From assembly GCF_002157585.1 (NCBI RefSeq), contig NZ_BDGB01000103.1, positions 1-53,400 of the forward strand: 53,400 bases of DNA, written 5' to 3'. A program made the translations under genes and the position numbers. A model generated the notes under the pieces. That model saw nothing but the letters and a program-made list of their open reading frames with translations. It was not told the DNA's origin and ran no database searches. Source of the stretch: Lentilactobacillus parakefiri (GTDB taxonomy: Bacteria; Bacillota; Bacilli; Lactobacillales; Lactobacillaceae). Numbering within the stretch: position 1 is the first letter of the stretch; each line of letters begins with the position of its first letter. Below, one piece after another: positions 15,369-22,653 of this stretch.

Positions 15369-16279
15369 TGGATGATCAGAGAATAAAGCCAGTATCCAAG
15401 GAAACCAACACACAAACTCAAAGATCCGAAAATCATGATCTGAACGGCGCAGACAAAGGTTTTGGTTTTAATCTGCTCGTGATTAAAAATTAATGATTCT
15501 TTGATGATCAACGGGACTGCCAATAGAATTGAGAACAGTGCCAGTGGGAAGACGCCGACGTACATGGCATAAAACACCAGCAGGACGGCCAAAACATTGG
15601 CGGCATTGAACATCAACAACGCATTTTTGACACCGATGTAATGGACAATTGTCCATCGATGATTGACTTCATCCTCCTGTGCATCACAAATATTATTAGC
15701 GAGCATAATATTAGCGATCCAGAAGAAGAGCGGTGACGATGCCAGCAGAATTTGAGCCAATAAGGATGTATCCCAGGCAAATAGCTGATAGGAATTAACA
15801 TACACTGAGATTAAGGTGATCATGACTCCCATCGCAAACCCGGATGCAACTTCACCAAATGGGGTGCTGGAGATGGGACGAGGCTCCGATGAATACATGA
15901 TGCCAATGGCAAAACAGATCAGGCCCATCCACAGCAACGGTAAGCCCACTTGAAAGACCAGGTAGATTCCGATCAAAGCCGATGGCACAATCATGCCGAC
16001 AATCAGTGTTCGAATGAGGTTGAGCGAAATGTGCTTGCGGCCGATAATGTTGGTACCGGACTTCCTCTTATCTTCGCTGGAATGCATATAATCGTTGTAG
16101 TTGTCCAGCGTGTCCACCGTCATGTTAAATAAAAGCATTGCAATAAAAAAGAGCACGGCATACAGGCCATTTGCCGATCCCAAGACGTACCAGCTAAAGA
16201 ATAGTCCCGTGAAAAATGGGAAGATGCTGGCAGCCTTGGCTCTTAGCTCGACTAACTCTGTAAAAGTTGATAAACTCAT
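15365..16279 (-). CDS. menA: 1,4-dihydroxy-2-naphthoate polyprenyltransferase
   Basis: UbiA-superfamily membrane prenyltransferase (about 304 residues, eight to nine helices) that joins a polyprenyl chain to DHNA in menaquinone synthesis. The first Asp-rich motif is NMTVDTLDNYNDYMHSSEDKR region, the second ANNICDAQEDEVNHRWTIVHYIG; both bind the Mg-diphosphate. ATG 16279 has GGAGG 5 nt upstream. It is divergent from menG, with about 65 nt between starts, so the two late steps of menaquinone formation sit back to back. The precursor genes menB, menE and a menI-like gene lie at 39893-42553. Confidence 0.9.
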   Translation of the reverse strand: MSLSTFTELVELRAKAASIFPFFTGLFFSWYVLGSANGLYAVLFFIAMLLFNMTVDTLDNYNDYMHSSEDKRKSGTNIIGRKHISLNLIRTLIVGMIVPSALIGIYLVFQVGLPLLWMGLICFAIGIMYSSEPRPISSTPFGEVASGFAMGVMITLISVYVNSYQLFAWDTSLLAQILLASSPLFFWIANIMLANNICDAQEDEVNHRWTIVHYIGVKNALLMFNAANVLAVLLVFYAMYVGVFPLALFSILLAVPLIIKESLIFNHEQIKTKTFVCAVQIMIFGSLSLCVGFLGYWLYSLIIH

Positions 16280-16344
16280 CTTGACCTCCAAAAATGATTC
16301 ATTTGTTCAAAAATATAGTTTAATTATACCAAAGGAGCGGGAAA

Positions 16345-17058
16345 ATGACGCTGACAAATAAGACGCCGGAAACAAAAGTGGAATCATTATTCGATCAGAT
16401 TGCCGACAATTATGATGGGATGAACTCCCTGATTAGTTTGGGTAATCATCAGCACTGGCGCAAACTGGTCATGAAACAGTTAAACGTTCAGCCAGGCAGT
16501 TTTGCGATTGACCTATGCTGTGGAACTGGCGATTGGACGATTGCCCTGGCCAAGGCGGTTGGCCCATCCGGCCAGGTAGTTGGACTTGATTTTAGTGACG
16601 AGATGCTGAAAATTGCTGATAAAAAAGTTCGGGCGGCCGGATTGTCAGATCGGGTCACACTGGTTAAGGGGGATGCCATGAAGCTGCCCTACGAGAATGG
16701 CCAGTTTGATCTTGCCACCATTGGCTTTGGCCTGCGAAACGTTCCGGATGCTGATCAAGTGCTCCATGAGATGAGCCGGGTTGTCCACGCCCGAGGTCAG
16801 GTTGCCTGCTTAGAAACCTCCAAGCCAACTAATCCGGTTATCAAATTAGGCTGGCAGATTTACTTTGATTTGGTACCATTAATGGCAAAAGTAGCTGTGA
16901 ATCGGTACCGGGAATATGCTTATTTACAAAAAACAACAGCCGAATTTGTGTCAGCTCAACAGTTGGTCACAATGTTTCAAAACGCCGGTCTGGTTGATGT
17001 TTCCTATCGACCATTCACCTTTGGGGCAGCGGCATTTCACCTAGGGACGAAGCCCTGA
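16345..17058 (+). CDS. menG: Demethylmenaquinone methyltransferase
   Basis: A 237-residue UbiE/MenG-type SAM-dependent methyltransferase that makes menaquinone from demethylmenaquinone. FDQIADNYDGMNSLISLG (residues 14-31) is a UbiE/COQ5 signature. The SAM motif is AIDLCCGTGDWTIALA, and GFGLRNVPDADQVLHEM is the second signature. AAAGGAG lies upstream of the ATG. It is divergent from menA. With heme efflux genes in the window, this suggests a lactobacillus that can respire when heme and a quinone precursor are supplied. Confidence 0.93.
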   Translation: MTLTNKTPETKVESLFDQIADNYDGMNSLISLGNHQHWRKLVMKQLNVQPGSFAIDLCCGTGDWTIALAKAVGPSGQVVGLDFSDEMLKIADKKVRAAGLSDRVTLVKGDAMKLPYENGQFDLATIGFGLRNVPDADQVLHEMSRVVHARGQVACLETSKPTNPVIKLGWQIYFDLVPLMAKVAVNRYREYAYLQKTTAEFVSAQQLVTMFQNAGLVDVSYRPFTFGAAAFHLGTKP

Positions 17059-17069
17059 TAAACTGCCCC

Positions 17070-17098
17070 TTGATTCACAAGATTAAAAACGTTATCAT
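17070..17098 (+). promoter_or_regulatory. Promoter of the aromatic leader/aminotransferase transcript
   Basis: TTGATT (17070-17075), 17 nt, TATCAT (17093-17098), giving a start near 17105, about 25 nt before the leader peptide ATG. Confidence 0.6.
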
Positions 17099-17129
17099 GT
17101 GTTTAACATATTCTAAGGAGTTTTTAATT

Positions 17130-17195
17130 ATGATAACTAATTTAAACATCCAAATGAATAGTTGCCGATATTACTTTTGGTTTTTCCGAGTGTGA
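17130..17195 (+). CDS. Aromatic-rich leader peptide (21 residues)
   Basis: ATG 17130 follows AAGGAG by 9 nt, and the frame ends in TGA after 21 codons. Residues 13-21 read RYYFWFFRV: six consecutive aromatic codons (TAT TAC TTT TGG TTT TTC) covering Tyr, Phe and Trp. The downstream genes are an aromatic-type aminotransferase and a D-2-hydroxyacid dehydrogenase, so the peptide content matches the likely substrate. The following RNA has three mutually exclusive hairpins and a terminator. This is strong circumstantial evidence for ribosome-mediated attenuation sensing aromatic aminoacyl-tRNA. Confidence 0.85.
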   Translation: MITNLNIQMNSCRYYFWFFRV

Positions 17196-17265
17196 TCTGT
17201 GAATAAGCCAAAAGCATTTCGTAATGCAGATTAAGGCCGCACAGATCACTGAGTTGACTGTGCGG
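17192..17265 (+). promoter_or_regulatory. Alternative hairpins of the aromatic attenuator
   Basis: Segment 1, GTGATCTGTG (17192-17201, overlapping the leader stop), is the exact complement of segment 2, CACAGATCAC (17240-17249), with a small inner hairpin GCATT/AATGC. Segment 2 also pairs through CCGCACAG (17237-17244) with CTGTGCGG (17258-17265, segment 3). Segment 3, as TGACTGTG (17255-17262), pairs with CACAGTCA (17288-17295) inside the terminator. So 1:2 favours disruption of the terminator and 2:3 favours its formation. The sign of regulation is therefore not obvious and could be induction by plentiful aromatic amino acids. Confidence 0.75.
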
Positions 17266-17280
17266 AATCAGACCAATGGT

Positions 17281-17325
17281 GGGTCCTCACAGTCAGTTCG
17301 TTGACTTTGAGGACCCTATTATTTT
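17281..17325 (+). terminator. Attenuator terminator before the aminotransferase
   Basis: GGGTCCTCA (17281-17289) pairs with TGAGGACCC (17308-17316), extended inside by AGTCA/TGACT, and TATTATTTT follows. It ends about 15 nt before the aminotransferase start codon. Confidence 0.85.
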
Positions 17326-17340
17326 GAGGAGGAAAACAGT

Positions 17341-18519
17341 ATGAGCAAATTATCAGATAAGATGAACAAACGGGTGGCAGCGTTAACACCGGCCGCTATT
17401 CTAACCTTTAACCAGAAAATTTCAACAATTCCAGACATTGTTAAGTTAACTTTGGGCGAACCTGACTTTAACACCCCCGAGCACGTCAAGCAGGCGGCAA
17501 TTAAGGCGATCGATGATAACGAGAGCCACTACACCAACTCGCGAGGAACTGAGGGACTCCGTCAAGCTACAGCCCATTTCTTGAACACCAAGTACGGATT
17601 GAATTACGATCCCGATAAACAGGTCATTATGACGGAAGGGGCCACCGGTGCCATCTACTCGGCGTTAACCGCCATGATTAATCCCGGTGATACAGTGATC
17701 GTGCCAACCCCGATTTTCCCACTTTACGTGCCAATTTTGATGCTGGCCGGTGCCAAACCAGTCTTTGTGGACACCTCGGATAATGGGTTTGTATTGTCAC
17801 CAGAAAAATTATCGGCGGCAATTGATGCCAACCAGGATACGGTTAAGGCAGTTATCCTTAACTTCCCCAATAATCCAACCGGTGTCACCTACCACAGAGA
17901 TGACCTGCAGAAGTTGGCGGATGTGATTTCAAAGCACGACATTATTTGTTTAAGTGATGAAATCTACAGTGAGTTGACTTACGACGGGACCCACGTTTCG
18001 ATGGGGTCCATCCTGCCGGAACAAACCTTAGTCATGAACGGGGTTTCCAAATCTCACGCGATGACTGGCTGGAGAGTTGGGATGATTTGTGGGCCTGAAG
18101 AGATCATCAATGAAATTGCCAAGGTCAGTGAATTCACGATTACCTCGTTGACCGCCAACGCCCAGGCCGCTGCTGAAGAAGCTTTCAAAAATGGCATGGA
18201 CGATGCCCTGCCAATGAAGCAGGAGTACATGAAACGCCGAGACCTGTTGGTGGCTGGTTTGGAAAAAGCCGGCTTCAGTTGTCCTAATCCTAATGGGGCC
18301 TTCTACGTGTTCGCTAAGATTCCAGCTGGATTGAATCAAAACAGTGAGGCATTCTGTTATGACTTGGCTAAAGAAGCCAAAGTTGCTTTAATTCCGGGGT
18401 CATACTTCTTGCCGGGCGGTGAAGGCTACGTTCGGATTAGCTACGCGGCCAGCGAGGAGAACATCCAAGAAGCGGTAAGCCGGATTCAAACATACGTTGA
18501 TAAACAATCAGTCAAATAA
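17341..18519 (+). CDS. Class I PLP aminotransferase (aromatic-type, AraT/PatA-like)
   Basis: A 392-residue fold-type I aminotransferase. NFPNNPTG (174-181) contacts the cofactor, DEIYSELTY (206-214) follows, and the PLP lysine is Lys237 in NGVSKSHAMTGWRVG. GAGGAGG precedes the ATG. It heads an operon with a D-2-hydroxyacid dehydrogenase 17 nt downstream and lies behind an attenuator whose leader peptide is Tyr/Phe/Trp-rich. I infer transamination of aromatic amino acids to aryl-pyruvates. Family members annotated as aspartate or N-acetyl-diaminopimelate aminotransferases look alike, so substrate needs assay. Confidence 0.9.
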   Translation: MSKLSDKMNKRVAALTPAAILTFNQKISTIPDIVKLTLGEPDFNTPEHVKQAAIKAIDDNESHYTNSRGTEGLRQATAHFLNTKYGLNYDPDKQVIMTEGATGAIYSALTAMINPGDTVIVPTPIFPLYVPILMLAGAKPVFVDTSDNGFVLSPEKLSAAIDANQDTVKAVILNFPNNPTGVTYHRDDLQKLADVISKHDIICLSDEIYSELTYDGTHVSMGSILPEQTLVMNGVSKSHAMTGWRVGMICGPEEIINEIAKVSEFTITSLTANAQAAAEEAFKNGMDDALPMKQEYMKRRDLLVAGLEKAGFSCPNPNGAFYVFAKIPAGLNQNSEAFCYDLAKEAKVALIPGSYFLPGGEGYVRISYAASEENIQEAVSRIQTYVDKQSVK

Positions 18520-18536
18520 AGGGAGCTTGAATTATT

Positions 18537-19526
18537 TTGAAAATTTTAATGTACAACGTTCGACCAGATGAACAAAAGCCGCTGGATGGCTGGGTTAAGA
18601 AAAACGGCGTCCAAGTGGATACTAATTCCGTCCCGTTGACTGCTGACACAGTTGATCTTGCCAAAGGATACGATGGGATTGTCATCCAGCAGCACGGACC
18701 GGTTTCTGATCCGACAATTTATGAGAAGCTTCATTCATTTGGCATCAAGCAGATCACGCTGCGGATTACTGGATATGAAATTATTGATTTTGATCAGGCC
18801 AAGGAGAATGATTTGGTGGTCACCAACGTGCCGGCGTACTCACCTCGGTCTGTCAGTGAATTGGTACTGGCTGACGTCATGAGCCTGCTTCGACACATTG
18901 GTGAAGTTGGCGAACGTGAAAAGCACGGTGATTTCAGCTGGAAGGGTGTTGAAGCCCGCGAGATCCACACACTGACGGTTGGCATTATCGGTGCCGGCAA
19001 GATTGGCAGCGCGGTTGCCCGAATTTTTAGGGCATTGGGTGCGACGGTGATTGCTGCCGACCCGATTCATCGCCCTGAACTCAATGATACCTTAACCTAC
19101 GTTGACCACGAGACGGTCTTCAAAACGGCCGATATCGTGACGATGCACACGCCATTGACTGACGAGACCAACCAAATGATGAATGCCGATGTCTTCAAAG
19201 AAATGAAGCCGTCAGCGATCTTTATCAATGCGTCTCGCGGCCAAGTGGTTGATACCGGTGCTTTAGTTGATGCGCTTGAAAATCAAGAAATTTCTGCGGC
19301 TGCCATCGATACCTTTGAAGGTGAGAATACGATTGTCGGCCAAGACTTAACCGGTAAGCAGATTGACAATCCTAATTTAGAAAAGCTCTTGGCCATGCCC
19401 AACGTTAATGTGACACCGCACATTGGTTTTTATACTGAAGTTGCCGTTTCAAACATGGTGGAAATTGCTTTGAATGATGTTGTGACGATTTTGAATGGCC
19501 AAAAGAGTCCTCATGAAGTCGGCTAG
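18537..19526 (+). CDS. D-2-hydroxyacid dehydrogenase (D-lactate/D-HicDH type)
   Basis: A 329-residue NAD-dependent reductase of 2-oxo acids to D-2-hydroxy acids. The nucleotide motif GIIGAGKIGSAVAR starts near residue 149. The catalytic set is Arg234 (INASRG), Glu263 (TFEGE) and His295 (TPHIGF). The start is TTG 18537, with GGGAG about 11 nt upstream. Its pairing with an aromatic-type aminotransferase suggests conversion of phenylpyruvate to D-phenyllactate (a known antifungal product of lactobacilli) with NADH recycling; this is inference. Plain D-lactate dehydrogenase activity is also possible. Confidence 0.9.
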   Translation: MKILMYNVRPDEQKPLDGWVKKNGVQVDTNSVPLTADTVDLAKGYDGIVIQQHGPVSDPTIYEKLHSFGIKQITLRITGYEIIDFDQAKENDLVVTNVPAYSPRSVSELVLADVMSLLRHIGEVGEREKHGDFSWKGVEAREIHTLTVGIIGAGKIGSAVARIFRALGATVIAADPIHRPELNDTLTYVDHETVFKTADIVTMHTPLTDETNQMMNADVFKEMKPSAIFINASRGQVVDTGALVDALENQEISAAAIDTFEGENTIVGQDLTGKQIDNPNLEKLLAMPNVNVTPHIGFYTEVAVSNMVEIALNDVVTILNGQKSPHEVG

Positions 19527-19557
19527 AAATAATCAGTCTTTGAGGAAGTGATGAACC

Positions 19558-19863
19558 ATGGGAATCGAGTTTGCGGGATTAATTTTACTAATCTTTATTG
19601 GTGCTGCCATCTACTATTATTTCGGCAGCCGAGAGCCCTCCAGAATTGTTGGCTATAGGACGCCGCAAAGCCGGAGCACCAAAGAAAAGTGGCAGGCGTC
19701 CCAAAAATGGTTTTATTCATGGGGCATTGCCTGCCAAGTAGTTTTGGTAGTGATTAATTTGTTTGTTTCCCTCTCGATAACGAGCAACGTTGTTATTTTG
19801 TTGGTTTATATACTGCTGATTAGTTGGGTGATTGAAAGTCGCCTTCGGAAGATGGATCACTAA
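19558..19863 (+). CDS. SdpI-family membrane protein
   Basis: A 101-residue protein with an N-terminal membrane helix, a GYRTPQSRSTKEKWQASQKWF segment (about 32-52) and two more helices. GYRTxxSxxxxxxWxxxQ is the SdpI family signature (immunity to the SDP toxin in Bacillus; mostly uncharacterised elsewhere). GAGGAAGTGA lies upstream of the ATG. It is 31 nt after the dehydrogenase gene, so it may be cotranscribed, and a terminator follows. No bacteriocin gene is seen next to it. Confidence 0.75.
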   Translation: MGIEFAGLILLIFIGAAIYYYFGSREPSRIVGYRTPQSRSTKEKWQASQKWFYSWGIACQVVLVVINLFVSLSITSNVVILLVYILLISWVIESRLRKMDH

Positions 19864-19870
19864 AGGATGC

Positions 19871-19899
19871 AAAAAGCCCGCCAATTTGGTGGGCTTTTT
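19871..19899. terminator. Terminator after the SdpI-like gene
   Basis: AAAAAGCCC and CCAA pair with TTGG and GGGCTTTTT; the symmetrical A/T tracts allow action on both strands. Confidence 0.85.
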
Positions 19900-19939
19900 C
19901 TTGTGGTTCGGGGCTATTTGGCGGTATTTTGCACAAGGA

Positions 19940-20095
19940 CACGTTTGTTAGGATTTCTTGAGGTTCCTGCGGCCTTGAAAATACGCTCCGACGACCCTGA
20001 CCCCGGCCACATAAGACAAAAAATTCAGTAGCGAACAAGAAACGTTCGCTACTAAATTTTCTGCCTTATGTTCTGGGGTCACCCAGGTCTCGTCG
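19940..20095. repeat. Composite palindromic element, copy E (palindrome plus common flank)
   Basis: The palindrome 19989-20095 has outer CGACG/CGTCG, then GACCCC/GGGGTC, CATAAG/CTTATG and AGTAGCGAAC/GTTCGCTACT. CCGGCCACATAAG and CTTATGTTCTGG keep the skeleton of copies A-C. The flank 19940-19988, read on the minus strand, begins GTCGGAGCGTATTTT and ends CTAACAAACGTG, matching the flanks of elements F and G. No gene is present in this stretch. Confidence 0.75.
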
Positions 20096-20099
20096 CGCT

Positions 20100-21425
20100 C
20101 TAAATTGATCCCCACGCATCCGCCGCAATCGTTGGGAACAAGGTTACCAATCGTTCTCGCTGTGCTGGATCCAACTTGAACGTAATTGCCGGCAGCAGGG
20201 CATTGATTGCATCTTCTGCCTGATCACTGATTTCTGTGGCACCAACTAAATGATTTTGCTTGTCATAAACCAGCGTGTTATCACCAATCTTTTCCTTAGT
20301 GACTTGACGATACCAGTCGTTTGGCAAATGATTTTCTTTTGTTGTGAAGCCTTGTTCTTTGGCATCTTCTACTGAAACACCAACCTTGGCAATCCTTGGT
20401 GAAGTGAAAACAACCGCTGGAATTGTCGGGTAATCAATTGGGGCCGTAGTGTCACCTGCGAAGGTGTGCATCAAGTAGGTTGACTCAAAGATTGCCGTTG
20501 GGGTGAGCTTTGGCTGCTCTTTATCAATGACATCACCTGAAGCATAGATGTTATCAACGTTGGTTTGCAGATGGTCGTTGACTTGAATGCCTTTTTGACT
20601 GTAGCTGACACCAACCTTATCAAGACCGATGTCGTCGACGTTTGGCTCTCTACCGGTAGCATCCAGAATCCAGTTGGTCTTCACTTGACCGCCCTTGTAG
20701 TTGACGATGAAGCTATGGCCATCCTGCTCGAAGTCGGTAATCTCGGTGTTATTGACAAAGTCAACGCCACGGGATTTCAGATCGGCCACAATTTGCTTAA
20801 CGTATGGTTGGTAGAACTTGCGTAAGACTTTGTCGCCATGGGTAATCACAGTCACCTTGGCGCCGGCTGCGTTTGCGATAGTTGCGAATTCTAAACTAAT
20901 GTAGCCCGCCCCAATAATTGTAATATTGGCTGGTAAGTGGGTGAGATTCATGAAATCGGTACTGACATGAGCCAGCTTAGTCCCGGGGATATCCAAACGA
21001 TGTGGATGCTGACCAGTGGAGATGACAATGTTTTCAGCAGTTTTGGCTTTCCCGTCGACCATCACTGTATGAGCATCCTGAAAGGTCCCGTGACCGTTGA
21101 TAATGTCGATATTGACGGACTTCATCAAACCGCCGATCATGTCTGGCAGTCCTTCGATCACTTCTTGCTTATGTTTTTCGTTGGCAGTCCAGTTAATCAC
21201 CAAGCTGCCGTTAACAATTCCCTGCATTTTTTCAGTTAAACGAGTCAAAGCAACTGGCGCATCCAAGGTAATTTTAGCGTTACAGCCGCGATTGGGACAG
21301 GTGCCACCAATTAAGCCGGATTCAATCACGCCGACTTTCTTGCCGCGGGCCGCTAGTGGAATTGCACCATCAAAAGTTCCGTGCCCGCTGCCAATGTATA
21401 AGACGTCATAATCATAATTTGCCAT
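20100..21425 (-). CDS. Pyridine nucleotide-disulfide oxidoreductase (glutathione reductase/Lpd-like)
   Basis: A 441-residue two-dinucleotide-binding flavoprotein with a redox-active disulfide Cys43-Cys48 in GGTCPNRGCNAK. The FAD motif is DVLYIGSGHGTFDGA near the N-terminus, the NAD(P) motif ITIIGAGYISLEFA is mid-chain, and the dimerisation domain is C-terminal. It departs from the usual GGTCxNxGCxPSK by NAK. It lacks the exact signatures of lipoamide dehydrogenase, mercuric reductase or glutathione reductase, so the substrate is open. ATG 21425 has GGAGG 7 nt upstream. It is divergent from the gene at 21604 and not linked to an oxoacid dehydrogenase operon. Confidence 0.85.
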   Translation of the reverse strand: MANYDYDVLYIGSGHGTFDGAIPLAARGKKVGVIESGLIGGTCPNRGCNAKITLDAPVALTRLTEKMQGIVNGSLVINWTANEKHKQEVIEGLPDMIGGLMKSVNIDIINGHGTFQDAHTVMVDGKAKTAENIVISTGQHPHRLDIPGTKLAHVSTDFMNLTHLPANITIIGAGYISLEFATIANAAGAKVTVITHGDKVLRKFYQPYVKQIVADLKSRGVDFVNNTEITDFEQDGHSFIVNYKGGQVKTNWILDATGREPNVDDIGLDKVGVSYSQKGIQVNDHLQTNVDNIYASGDVIDKEQPKLTPTAIFESTYLMHTFAGDTTAPIDYPTIPAVVFTSPRIAKVGVSVEDAKEQGFTTKENHLPNDWYRQVTKEKIGDNTLVYDKQNHLVGATEISDQAEDAINALLPAITFKLDPAQRERLVTLFPTIAADAWGSI

Positions 21426-21497
21426 AGAGATACCTCCCGTGTATTCTGTTCGGAAACGATTACATCTTGAACTAATAAAATCGTAACCTGTAAACAA

Positions 21498-21509
21498 GTT
21501 GCGTGCAAC
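21498..21509 (+). promoter_or_regulatory. Palindrome in the divergent promoter region
   Basis: GTTGCGTGCAAC has perfect 5-bp arms and lies between the divergent starts 21425 and 21604. It may be an operator; the regulator is unknown. Confidence 0.25.
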
Positions 21510-21603
21510 GAATTGGTTTGAAAATCGATGCCGATTCGAAAATGTCTATGTACGTAATCGGACGAAATGGCTATACTTAAAGCAAATACGAGGAGCTGAT
21601 AGG

Positions 21604-22110
21604 ATGCGCAGAAAAGATCGGGAAGTCACAAATATTGATGAAATCAAACAAATTTTAAAGGATTCTCACGTGATTCACAGTGGGTTTAGAACGGCTGATT
21701 ATCCCTATGTTGTTCCCACTAATTTTGGCTATGAGTTTGACGACGATGACCAATTGACGTTATATATCCATGGCGCTCCCGTCGGTCATAAGCGTGAATT
21801 GATCAAGCAAGACGGCCGGATGGGCTTTGAAATTGATGATGGCGGCCCACTGATGGTGCCCAAGGATCCGAAGCAAAATACCCCCAGTTTTGCCTATCGT
21901 AGTGTAATGGGTTATGGGGATGCCGAATTGATTGAAGATTCAGAGATCAAGAAGCACGCGCTCCAAGTAATTTTGGCACACGAAACAGGGCAGAAGTTGA
22001 GTGAGTTTGAAGTGTCGGATAAGACCATTGAGTATGTTGGGATTATTAAGATCACCGTTAAGCAATTCACGGCCAAGGCGCATGGCGGGGATGATCCGGA
22101 ATTCAACTAG
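21604..22110 (+). CDS. Pyridoxamine 5'-phosphate oxidase-fold (NimA-like) protein
   Basis: A 168-residue split-barrel flavin-binding protein. MRRKDREVTNIDEIKQILKDSHVIHSGFRTADYPYVVPTNF spans residues 1-41 and is the pattern of the NimA/Pnp-oxidase-like group, followed by YIHGAPVGHKREL. Relatives bind FMN or heme, and some reduce nitroimidazoles. The start at 21604 follows GAGGAG by 8 nt; the frame remains open upstream, but without a ribosome site. It is a single gene, divergent from the disulfide oxidoreductase. Its role here is unknown. Confidence 0.82.
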   Translation: MRRKDREVTNIDEIKQILKDSHVIHSGFRTADYPYVVPTNFGYEFDDDDQLTLYIHGAPVGHKRELIKQDGRMGFEIDDGGPLMVPKDPKQNTPSFAYRSVMGYGDAELIEDSEIKKHALQVILAHETGQKLSEFEVSDKTIEYVGIIKITVKQFTAKAHGGDDPEFN

Positions 22111-22112
22111 AG

Positions 22113-22267
22113 CGTGACGAGGGCCGGAAGAGGCGGTTTCCAAGGGTACTTTGATTAAAGCCCCAAAACCCAGGGGCTTTAATCAAAGTACCCTTGGAAG
22201 TTAGCCTCTGGCCCGTCGGAGCGTTTTTTCAAACCAGAAGGGACCACATCAGAACCTAACAAACGTG
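22113..22267. repeat. Composite palindromic element, copy F
   Basis: The long hairpin 22121-22214 opens GGGCCGGAAGAGGCGGTTTCC and closes GGAAGTTAGCCTCTGGCCC. Its arms CAAGGGTACTTTGATTAAAG and CTTTAATCAAAGTACCCTTG are exact complements around GCCCC-AAAACCCA-GGGGC. It is followed by the common flank (22215-22267) that starts GTCGGAGCG and ends CTAACAAACGTG, shared with E and G. Confidence 0.82.
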
Positions 22268-22329
22268 CTTTCCGACCCTCACAACTTGACTAACGGTATT
22301 TTAGAAATACGAAATAGCGACAAACAAAT

Positions 22330-22370
22330 AAGAGACCGATACAGGGCGTGAAAGCCTGTATTGGTCTCTT
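22330..22370 (-). terminator. Terminator of the small membrane protein gene
   Basis: AAGAGACC and ATACAGG pair with CCTGTAT and GGTCTCTT in a long stem. Read on the minus strand, it is followed by TTATTTGTTTG just past the stop of the 22375-22602 gene. Confidence 0.75.
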
Positions 22371-22374
22371 AATG

Positions 22375-22602
22375 CTACATATGATCATGTTTGTGAGCGG
22401 CACGTTTCCAAATCCACCCTGGGATGGAAATCAAGACGCCCATCGCAAACGGAATCAGGCTATAAATCAAGGCGCCAGTGGAATGATCGCCATCCCACCA
22501 CACAAAGTAGCCCATGCCAGGGATGGAAACGATTAGCCCAGCTAATGGTACGGTGATTGTCAGATACTGAATCATTCGATCACGGAGCTGCTGCATACTC
22601 AT
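22375..22602 (-). CDS. Small two-helix membrane protein
   Basis: A 75-residue protein with two predicted membrane helices (about 13-33 and 42-64) separated by a WWDGDHSTG loop, ending in a His-rich basic tail (KRAAHKHDHM). GAAGG lies 8 nt before the ATG. I do not recognise the family. It lies 51 nt downstream of the ABC-2-like membrane protein on the same strand and before a terminator, so the two probably form a transcription unit. Confidence 0.65.
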   Translation of the reverse strand: MSMQQLRDRMIQYLTITVPLAGLIVSIPGMGYFVWWDGDHSTGALIYSLIPFAMGVLISIPGWIWKRAAHKHDHM

Positions 22603-22653
22603 TTGGATTACCTTCTTTTAATTTAAGATTAACACTTTTAAAATCATTGAACA

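Noticed and set aside
17130-17340. T-box riboswitch in front of the aminotransferase or serC
   Set aside because: The T-box bulge sequence (TGGNACCGCG type) and the specifier-loop layout are not visible in either leader, whereas a ribosome site plus short frame rich in the relevant residue is. TGGTGGGTCC near 17277 only superficially resembles the T-box.
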